A stretch of DNA of 23,789 bases from Candidatus Cloacimonadota bacterium. Its GTDB lineage: Bacteria > Cloacimonadota > Cloacimonadia > Cloacimonadales > Cloacimonadaceae. A model generated the notes under the pieces. It ran no database searches. It saw only the letters and a list, made by a program, of their open reading frames with translations, and was not told the origin of the DNA. Of this stretch, positions 9,438 through 15,606 are shown piece by piece; positions within the stretch are counted from its first letter, which is position 1, and each line of letters starts with the position of its first letter. The translations under genes were made by a program, and so were the position numbers. Location: NCBI GenBank assembly GCA_028681035.1, contig JAQUJJ010000050.1:1-23789 (forward strand), written 5' to 3'.

Positions 9438-9458
9438 AGCAGCAAGGAATAAGCCCAT

Positions 9459-9592
9459 TTTGACTTACAATTTCGCTGCGATTATTTCAATAAAATGCAT
9501 TTTCGCTATCACACAGTTTAATTGTGAGTTTGATATATTACGTTACGCGGCAGCAGTATTTCCTTTTAACAAATAAATCGGCGAATTCTCTC
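9459..9592. repeat. intergenic repeat element, copy A (downstream of mnmA)
   Basis: Shares three blocks, in the same order and nearly the same spacing, with the element at 10843-11028. These are TTTGACTTACAATT (9459-9472), then AGCAGTATTTC (from 9552), then ATAAATCGGCGAA (ends 9585). The block-to-block distance is 93 nt here and 97 nt in the other copy. The right part seems deleted: after CGGCGAA only a CTCTCGG remnant is left. It lies just beyond the mnmA stop. Confidence 0.7.
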
Positions 9593-9616
9593 GGACAGCC
9601 TTGCCCGTTGAAAGAC

Positions 9617-10711
9617 CTAAATTGTGTCTATTATTCCACCTGCCAAAACCATATCGCCATCATAGAAAACAATACCCTGCCCTGGGGTGATGGAAAGCTG
9701 AGATTCAACGAAAGCAACTTGCAGAGTACCTTTTACTAGAGGAGTTACCATACATTCAGCGGGCTTGTGTTGCAAGCGAATCCTTGCTTGTGCAGAAAAA
9801 GGAGTGTTGATCTCGGCAACCGAAAGCCAGTTTATCTCAGAGGCAATGCAATTGTGTTTATATAGGTATGATTTGGGTCCCACCGTTACCGTATTGGTTT
9901 TGCCATCAATATCAATAACGTAATAGGGTTCAGGAAGCCCGCTTATGCCAAGATTTCTTCGTTGCCCAATGGTGAAGTTAATAATTCCGCTGTGCTTCGC
10001 CAAGAACTTACCCTCAAAATCTACGATATCACCCTCATGCAATGAAGCTTTGTCGAAAAGTATGCTAATATCATCGGTTTCCAAAAAGTCCTGACTTTCT
10101 TGCTTATTTGATAGTTCTGCAAATCCATTTGCTTCAGCAAATCTCTTTATCTCATTCTTGGTTTTATCTCCAAGGGGGAAAAGCAGATTGTGCAGTTGAT
10201 CCTGTTTAAGATAGGCAAGGAAATAGGACTGATCTTTGCTGTTATCGTTTGCTCTTCTTAGCTGATATCTTCCTATCTTATCATCGTAACTGATTTGCAC
10301 ATAATGACCGGTGGCGAAATAGTCAAATTCAATTCCCGCTTCCTTGGCTTTTAAGGGAAGCAAGCCAAACTTTATCCGCTGATTGCATACAATGCAGGGA
10401 TTGGGTGTTTTACCCAAAGAATAGGTGCTACAGAAGTACGATAACACGTTTTCACGGTATTCAGCCTTAAGTCTGATGATATGATGCTTTATCCCCAGCT
10501 TATGGCATAGCTCTTCTGCTGCTTTTAGATTCTCAGCTTCTCCCGGTCCAAAGCATCCTTTTTTAGATGCTTTATCAATCGGGATGGAATCGTCCCAAAT
10601 TGCCATTGTTAAACCGATTACTTCATAACCTTGTTGTAACAATAGTAGAGCCGCCATTGCAGAATCGACTCCACCACTTATGCCTACCGCCACAATCTTC
10701 TTTGTTTTCAT
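9617..10711 (-). CDS. mnmA: tRNA-specific 2-thiouridylase MnmA, variant without the second catalytic cysteine
   Basis: Adenylates and thiolates the wobble uridine U34 of tRNA(Lys/Glu/Gln), in the cytoplasm. The 364 residues contain the PP-loop SGGVDS (12-17), TPNPCIVCNQRIKFG (Cys106 and Cys109), the tRNA-facing KDQSYFLAYL (159-168) and IGQRRNLGISG. In E. coli the second catalytic cysteine lies in a STGICF motif; here the matching stretch reads ESQDFLETDD (205-214) with no Cys. Additional cysteines are at 53, 69 and 94. With the CxxC this suggests the variant that may bind an iron-sulfur cluster instead of using a persulfide relay; that is inference. It is preceded by about 390 bases of gene-free sequence and stands alone. 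Confidence 0.92.
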   Translation of the reverse strand: MKTKKIVAVGISGGVDSAMAALLLLQQGYEVIGLTMAIWDDSIPIDKASKKGCFGPGEAENLKAAEELCHKLGIKHHIIRLKAEYRENVLSYFCSTYSLGKTPNPCIVCNQRIKFGLLPLKAKEAGIEFDYFATGHYVQISYDDKIGRYQLRRANDNSKDQSYFLAYLKQDQLHNLLFPLGDKTKNEIKRFAEANGFAELSNKQESQDFLETDDISILFDKASLHEGDIVDFEGKFLAKHSGIINFTIGQRRNLGISGLPEPYYVIDIDGKTNTVTVGPKSYLYKHNCIASEINWLSVAEINTPFSAQARIRLQHKPAECMVTPLVKGTLQVAFVESQLSITPGQGIVFYDGDMVLAGGIIDTI

Positions 10712-10762
10712 GTTTACCTGTTGTTTTTATTCTAAAATCCAGTGAAAACAAATATCAGTTAG

Positions 10763-10769
10763 TGTCAAG
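10763..10769 (-). promoter_or_regulatory. CTTGACA box upstream of mnmA
   Basis: On the minus strand CTTGACA occurs 57 nt upstream of the mnmA start. No convincing -10 hexamer follows at 16-18 nt. It belongs to the recurring CTTGAC set in this window. Confidence 0.3.
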
Positions 10770-10842
10770 AAGCCTTTTTTGTTTATCCGTTTTTGTGCCG
10801 ATCTGAATAAAATTAGGATGGGGCTAAAGAGCAAGATTTTAG

Positions 10843-11028
10843 TTTGACTTACAATTACGCTGAGAAAAGTTTAATTAAAAAGCCTTCTTATTTTCAATCA
10901 GCGTAATTATGAATTAAACTGATTACAATAAGCTGAGATAGCAGTATTTCTTTTAACTCATAAATCGGCGAAGTTGCAGCTTGGAGTGGTTTGTTTCGAA
11001 GATACTCTCGCCGATTGTATAAGTCAAA
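10843..11028. repeat. intergenic repeat element, copy B, with nested inverted repeats (MITE-like)
   Basis: This 186-bp element lies 75 nt downstream of the MutL-like gene. Its ends are inverted repeats, TTTGACTTA (10843-10851) and TAAGTCAAA (11020-11028). Inside are a perfect 11-bp pair, AATTACGCTGA (10853-10863) with TCAGCGTAATT (10898-10908), and a perfect 9-bp pair, AATCGGCGA (10963-10971) with TCGCCGATT (11008-11016). Blocks are shared with copy A at 9459. The remainder of the 10712-11102 gap shows only the CTTGACA box near mnmA. A short open frame across the element on the minus strand has no recognisable protein features. Confidence 0.72.
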
Positions 11029-11102
11029 AGTACCGCCACAATCTTTCCTATTTGTTAAATTCTTAAGTTTCTTCGGTGTTTTCGGTGGTGAAACAAACCT
11101 GC

Positions 11103-14009
11103 CTATTTCATGAAACAAATGAAAGGTCTGGCTACTCCCGCGCGTATCCTTGTGTGAGGCTCCATATGGCAAAGCATGCCGTTATACTTAGCAAATGCTG
11201 CACTAAAGGCAGGGCTAAGCTTGGTTGCGCCAAAATACTCAGTTAAAATTAGGCATAGGGTTGTTTCCTCATTACCGGTGTTGATAACGCCAAGCTCTAC
11301 CTCGTTGTTAAAAGCCACTAATTCCTTTTCGTTCATACCGGGGCAAATTAGTCCTTTTGCCCCTGCTTTAGCGATAGTTCTTACAATATCGGTGTTGGCA
11401 CTAAAATCTATGCCCACAATGCAATCTGTTAAAGTCATGCTTGCCAAATCTTCTGCTCTGGTAACAAATACAAAGTTGCCATGTGCTCTATTTCCCAGCC
11501 CCAATTTACCTTCCAGTTTGGTTCCTCTATAGCCAATCGTGATAGATTCGCCTTCTCTAGTTTCTTTCACGGTTCCATGCACATGCGCATAGTAATCGTG
11601 CGGGCTAATCTTGTATTGAATGGTAACAATCGCTTTTTTAGTGTCTATCTCGGTAATCTGTCCTGTTGAGGGAACCCTTACAAAGCAAGGTGCTTCGCCT
11701 TTACCTGTAGAAGATAGTCTTTGAGCCAGCAAATCTCCCTGATAGACAAAATCTCCCAGTTTCTTCTTCAAGTATCGCATGGCTAATTTGGGTGTGGTAC
11801 TCATTCTTTCGGCTAAGTTCACATCCACAGGACTTCCACTATAATCCTGCAATTCCGATAACACCAGAATACCAGTGCTGAAATCTATCATTTCCAGCTT
11901 TCCGCGTACAGGAGAGTAAAACTTTTGCCCAATATATGAATGAAGAGGTTTTTCAGCCAGATGCCTTAATACCATATCAAATTCGATTTTATCACCAAGT
12001 TTTACCATTAAGGAATCTCTTACCAAAGCTTCATTTACATCATGAACTCCAATAAAAGGGTTTACGATAAACAAACGAGGTGGATTAAACTTGTTAGAAG
12101 CCACCACATCATCTGGCTTTACGTCTTCACCCGCATCTTTCAATATTGTGCCCTTGTAGGGAAGCGATACCACCTTGATAAAACTGTCTGAGATTTCTGT
12201 GTTTTCATTCTTAAATACCGGCATCCCAGCTTGAGTTTCTGTATCTTCCGAATATAGTTTCATCTGCTGTTCGATATCGGAGCGATAAGTCTTTAAGTCG
12301 ATGCGGGTGTCTATTATTACCATCAGGTCTGTTTCCAGGCTAACAGTTTCATTTTTCTCGTTCAAAATAGTTTTCCCCATAGGCTGGATGGACAGTTTGC
12401 GTTTTGTTTGCGCAGGTATTACCATAAAGCTATCGGGCATAACTGTAACGTGTTTCTCGTTGCCGCCTTCCGAATAGCTAAGCTTAAGTAGTTCTTTTTT
12501 GTATTTATGCGGATAGTGGGGGCGAACATGCACCGCTAATTTCTGCATGCAAGAGCCTTTCAATAGAGCTTTAGAAAGCTCTATATCTACTTCGCCCAGC
12601 ACACCCAGATGGGGGGTTATAAATTCCTTATCCAACCACAGCTCTGTAATTCCATGTGCGTCGAATGCATCTATTAGCATCATTGTGCACTGCTTGCTGT
12701 TTTGCGCATGCGCAAACACCCCTCCTGCCGCTATAAGTACATCTATCTCAGAGGGATAGAAATAATACTTCTCTTCTTGTGCCTGATACTCAAATTTAGC
12801 TTCATAGGCATCCAAGTCACTTTTCTTTAGAGCATCCAGATAGCCGATTTTTCGCTCATTATAGTGCATATCGTTGTGTTGAATCAGCGCATTGCGAACC
12901 GCTTGTTTTGCCATGGCATGCTCAATCCGCAGCTCTTTTGTGCTTTTGGGGTTATAGGTGGGGTAGAGGGTTTTGTTGCCGATATAATTACGCACTTCTG
13001 TTTCCGTAAAAGTGGATGGAAGTTGCTTCAATATCACTTCAATGCCAGATTCTGCCATCACATTCAAAGCACTGTAGCTCATTCCTAGATTTGCGCTAAC
13101 GGTGCGTTGATAATTACCTTTTATATAAGAAAACACGTCTGTGGTTGCACCACCAATATCGAAGGCAAAGAAATTACGCTTATCGTCTCTGGTGGAGATT
13201 ATCAAACTCTTAAGTACCCCCATTGGTGTGGGGAGAATTTCTGCGTTTACCCTTTGCTTTAGCTCAGAGTAACCGGGAGCACGCTCCATCACATTTTCCA
13301 TGAATAGCTTTTGAATCATTTCCTGAGTCGGTTTCAAGTTTTCAGCTTCTAAGGTGGGGCGTAAATTGGGTAGTACAATTAAATCAAAATCTTTCCCTAT
13401 CATTCTCTTCACTATGTCGGAAGCGTCTATATTTCCAGCGTAAATAGTAGGAATTTTTACATCTGTGGCAAACTTGGGCAAGGGCTTGGCGATGCGTAAT
13501 ATTTCAGCCATTCTTAATACGCCAGATAACGCTCCGCCATCCGTTCCGCCACACAGAAGAATCATATCCGGGTGTAAGTTTCTCATTGCCATCATCTGCT
13601 CAGAAGCTTTACGCTTATCATCCACAGCGAATACATCGAGGATAATCCCTCCCGCTCCATAGGCTGCTCTGCGTGCACTGGAGGCACTATCGAACAAGGT
13701 TAAGCCTATCACCAATATTTGCAAACCGCCGCCTGCACTGCTGGTTGTTAGGTAACTAATGTTTTCTGCAAAGCTTAGATGTTCTGCCGAAGCATTTGGG
13801 GCAAAGATTGGTATTCCCACCTGAGTTTGAAGATTGCTAACTGCCTTATGTACTCCATAGCGAACATCATTAAAAGGTGCTTCCACGGTGGTATTGGCAT
13901 GGTTAATTCCCAATATGCGGGGATTCCCATCCGAATTGTCGATAATCAAAGCTTTTGTGGTGGTACTGCCTACATCAGTAATTAAATAAAAATCTTGTTT
14001 TTGAGCCAT
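11103..14009 (-). CDS. GlmL/MutL-like ASKHA ATPase with long C-terminal extension
   Basis: The N-terminal half is a glutamate mutase L (GlmL/MutL) type domain: phosphate loop DVGSTTTKALIID (12-24), AGGGLQILVIG (92-102), LLCGGTDGG (151-159), the second phosphate loop AFDIGGATTDVFSY (282-295) and VLIAAGGVFAH (424-434). GlmL proteins accompany B12-dependent carbon-skeleton mutases and are thought to maintain or reactivate them; the exact role is unproved. The last 400-odd residues are outside the usual domain and look beta-rich, with VRVPSTGQITEIDTKKAIV and a final IDFSANTD...AGAKGLICPG segment. No mutase genes are adjacent. Of 968 residues, the start at 14009 is preferred: GAGGTG lies 6 nt upstream, whereas the ATG at 14018 is too close to it. 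Confidence 0.75.
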   Translation of the reverse strand: MAQKQDFYLITDVGSTTTKALIIDNSDGNPRILGINHANTTVEAPFNDVRYGVHKAVSNLQTQVGIPIFAPNASAEHLSFAENISYLTTSSAGGGLQILVIGLTLFDSASSARRAAYGAGGIILDVFAVDDKRKASEQMMAMRNLHPDMILLCGGTDGGALSGVLRMAEILRIAKPLPKFATDVKIPTIYAGNIDASDIVKRMIGKDFDLIVLPNLRPTLEAENLKPTQEMIQKLFMENVMERAPGYSELKQRVNAEILPTPMGVLKSLIISTRDDKRNFFAFDIGGATTDVFSYIKGNYQRTVSANLGMSYSALNVMAESGIEVILKQLPSTFTETEVRNYIGNKTLYPTYNPKSTKELRIEHAMAKQAVRNALIQHNDMHYNERKIGYLDALKKSDLDAYEAKFEYQAQEEKYYFYPSEIDVLIAAGGVFAHAQNSKQCTMMLIDAFDAHGITELWLDKEFITPHLGVLGEVDIELSKALLKGSCMQKLAVHVRPHYPHKYKKELLKLSYSEGGNEKHVTVMPDSFMVIPAQTKRKLSIQPMGKTILNEKNETVSLETDLMVIIDTRIDLKTYRSDIEQQMKLYSEDTETQAGMPVFKNENTEISDSFIKVVSLPYKGTILKDAGEDVKPDDVVASNKFNPPRLFIVNPFIGVHDVNEALVRDSLMVKLGDKIEFDMVLRHLAEKPLHSYIGQKFYSPVRGKLEMIDFSTGILVLSELQDYSGSPVDVNLAERMSTTPKLAMRYLKKKLGDFVYQGDLLAQRLSSTGKGEAPCFVRVPSTGQITEIDTKKAIVTIQYKISPHDYYAHVHGTVKETREGESITIGYRGTKLEGKLGLGNRAHGNFVFVTRAEDLASMTLTDCIVGIDFSANTDIVRTIAKAGAKGLICPGMNEKELVAFNNEVELGVINTGNEETTLCLILTEYFGATKLSPAFSAAFAKYNGMLCHMEPHTRIRAGVARPFICFMK

Positions 14010-14044
14010 TTCATTCACCTCGAACGTATTTTACTAGTTTTTCA

Positions 14045-14073
14045 CTTATGAATTACTGCCAATTATTCGTCAA
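14045..14073 (-). promoter_or_regulatory. candidate promoter of the MutL-like gene
   Basis: On the minus strand TTGACG (14073-14068) is followed after 17 nt by CATAAG (14050-14045), 35 nt before the preferred start codon. The -35 is good and the -10 matches TATAAT at four positions. Confidence 0.4.
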
Positions 14074-14206
14074 GCTTTTTTCTTTGCTTATCGGCTCTCA
14101 ATTACCTGCCTCTTAAACTGGAATCATTGATGACACTTTATGTTTTTACTTGGCACAATCTTTAGCGTTATCATCTGACTGTAGTGATGATTGGGAACTT
14201 TAAAAA

Positions 14207-14280
14207 CGGTGTAGTCCAAATGGCTAAACAAATTAGTTGTTAGAGCGAAATTGACATAAGCCAATTCGGCTCCACACTTA
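14207..14280 (+). repeat. 74-bp intergenic repeat, copy 1
   Basis: Begins CGGTGTAGTCC and ends GGCTCCACACTTA. It is related to an inverted copy at 14584-14658 (19 bases at one end match with two differences, 22 at the other end with two differences; the middle is weaker) and to a direct copy at 14691-14763. These three copies occupy much of the 14010-14956 gap, which contains no convincing gene; short open frames there look like chance. Confidence 0.75.
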
Positions 14281-14286
14281 TGTAAC

Positions 14287-14305
14287 GGCACTCGCCTCGA
14301 GTGCC
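14287..14305. repeat. hairpin with 7-bp stem
   Basis: GGCACTC (14287-14293) pairs perfectly with GAGTGCC (14299-14305) across a 5-base loop. It lies immediately inside copy 1 of the 74-bp repeat. No T-tract follows on either strand. Confidence 0.6.
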
Positions 14306-14405
14306 AACTCCTCCAGCCGCTCGCGGTTAAGTACCTTTTCTTCACCCTAAACGCCACTGTAGCACTTCCTGTGCATTATTCAAGAGCTGTTCGAGAGGAG
14401 GATAA

Positions 14406-14423
14406 TGCGCTGAACACAGCGCA
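14406..14423. repeat. hairpin with 7-bp stem and AACA loop
   Basis: TGCGCTG (14406-14412) and CAGCGCA (14417-14423) pair perfectly around the tetraloop AACA. It lies in the centre of the segment bounded by the inverted 74-bp repeats. On the plus strand only a short A-run follows, so a terminator role is not supported. Confidence 0.55.
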
Positions 14424-14583
14424 AAAGGGATGGAGCTGCAGATGCATTTGTAGTAACAGTGGGCACTAGAGCACACATAACCGATTTAAGAGTTAAAAAA
14501 ATGAATAAGTTACATTTTAGGCAAACAGTTTAACTCACAAAACGCTGTTCTAAAGCAAACCTTTGCAGTACTGTCCTTCGATT

Positions 14584-14658
14584 TAAGTGTGGAGTCGATT
14601 TGGCTGATGTTATTTTCACTCTAGCCATTATCTCTTTTAAGCCAAATGGACTACACCG
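14584..14658 (-). repeat. 74-bp intergenic repeat, copy 2 (inverted)
   Basis: Reverse-complement relative of copy 1. It begins TAAGTGTGGAGTCG and ends GGACTACACCG. With copy 1 it bounds a 452-bp segment (14207-14658), giving terminal-inverted-repeat geometry, but no transposase remnant is visible inside. Confidence 0.72.
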
Positions 14659-14690
14659 GCATTTTCCTCCCAACTACCCTCGCCACTATC

Positions 14691-14763
14691 CGCTGTAGTC
14701 CTTAAAGCCGCTGAAGATTTGTACTTTGGGCAATATTTGTTGGCTTTAACGACTCCAGACTTA
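14691..14763 (+). repeat. 74-bp intergenic repeat, copy 3 (degenerate)
   Basis: Starts CGCTGTAGTCC and ends GACTCCAGACTTA, with the same orientation and length (73 bp) as copy 1. The interior is diverged; both ends are conserved. Confidence 0.55.
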
Positions 14764-14822
14764 ATTTGGAACGGCGTCCTGTGCTACGGTGAAAATTGCA
14801 TGGGGAAAATATCACTGCACCC

Positions 14823-14899
14823 CGTAGGGGCGGTCTCAGAACCGCCCTAAAAACCAGACACAAAAATGTAATAAGGGCACTTCGGAGAGTGCCCCTACG
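14823..14899. repeat. inverted pair of covarying hairpins (CGTAGGGGC family)
   Basis: Two related units face each other. Unit 1 (14823-14848, plus) is CGTAGGGGC-GG-TCTCAGAA-CC-GCCCT. Unit 2 (14873-14899, minus) reads CGTAGGGGC-AC-TCTCCGAA-GT-GCCCT. Each makes a 7-bp stem with a 6-base loop. Two stem positions differ between units, and both partners change together, so pairing is kept. They lie 58 bases beyond the end of the FGE pseudogene. Confidence 0.72.
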
Positions 14900-14956
14900 A
14901 AACTCGCTAATTTTTATTAATAATTTGCAAAAGGCAAAAAGAACAAAACTCAAAAA

Positions 14957-15606
14957 TCAAGGGAAGATCCTAACCAAGCGGAAGCCTAAAATGTAGTTGC
15001 TGAGAGTCGCATTGTAGTAATCCGATAGGAAACAGTGCAGAGGATGGCATGGTCGGACCAGCTACCGCCGCGCCTCACACGGTAAGACCCGCTCGTGGCA
15101 CCATGTGGATTAGTCTGACTGCCACTTGGATAGTTACCATAGATATCCCAATTCCACTCATAGACGTTACCGCTCATGTCATAAAGACCAAGCTCATTGG
15201 GAAGCTTGCCACCAACGGTGTGAGTCGAGTTGTTTGTGTTGCCCCAATTGTAATAATACCAGGCTACAGGGTCAATATCATTACTCCCGCTGTAAGTGTA
15301 ATTATGGGTCTGATTTCCACCCCGGGCGGCAAACTGCCATTCTGTTTCTGTGGGTAAGCGATAGCCATTAGCTGTCCAATTACAGCTTACATTAGTGTGG
15401 TTGCCATCACTTGTGTTCCATCCGCTTGGCCAAGTTGCAGGGTTAGTGCCATAGCTGCTGTAGCTATAGCAAGGAGTAATACCTTCCTGCAGGCTTCTTC
15501 TATTACAATACTCGATAGCATTAAACCAGGATACAAAATAAACAGGATAAGTGCTGCCGAATCCGTATCCAGAGGCAGGGTTAGTCCCCATCACCGCCTG
15601 ATATTC
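14957..15606 (-). pseudogene. truncated and frameshifted FGE-sulfatase (SUMF1) fold domain
   Basis: This is the second of two tandem FGE-fold domains. Homology begins abruptly at EYQAVMGTNP (15606), so the first 45 or so residues of a normal domain are missing, and no exported leader precedes it. Recognisable blocks are YPVYFVSWFNAIEYCNRRSL, ANGYRLPTETEWQFAARGG, NELGLYDMSGNVYEWNWDIY and YRVRRGGSW. Alignment with the upstream domain shows one base missing within 15011-15021: the in-frame protein ends RLSATTF at 14986, whereas the other frame gives GFRLVRIFP and stops at 14957. The start overlaps the end of the upstream gene in another frame. Probably a leftover from recombination between tandem paralogues; the deletion could also be a sequencing error. 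Confidence 0.8.
14978..15060 (-). other. DGR-like variable region 2 (end of the FGE pseudogene)
   Basis: Runs from the Trp of GGSW to the Arg of GFR: 83 nt, one short of 28 codons. It aligns with 15614-15697 and differs mainly at first and second positions of codons ending in C or T. Confidence 0.45.

Noticed and set aside
9195..9458. Open frame of 87 codons upstream of ppiD
   Set aside because: It crosses the long palindrome and overlaps the ppiD promoter area; composition does not look like a protein and there is no support for its start.
10894..11172. Open frame of 92 codons on the minus strand between the MutL-like gene and mnmA
   Set aside because: It runs through the structured repeat element and overlaps the end of the MutL-like gene; no domain, signal peptide or ribosome binding site.
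14124..14357. Open frame of 77 codons in the repeat-rich gap
   Set aside because: It is explained by the 74-bp repeat and the GGCACTC hairpin; no homology recognised.
14010..14956. tRNA or other structured RNA gene in the gene-free stretch
   Set aside because: I looked for T-loop (GGTTCRANTCC-like) and acceptor-pairing patterns and found none; visible hairpins are simple and short.
14702..14996. Overlapping open frames on both strands near 14.7-15.0 kb
   Set aside because: Both are made of the third 74-bp repeat copy and the covarying hairpin pair, which have no stops by chance.
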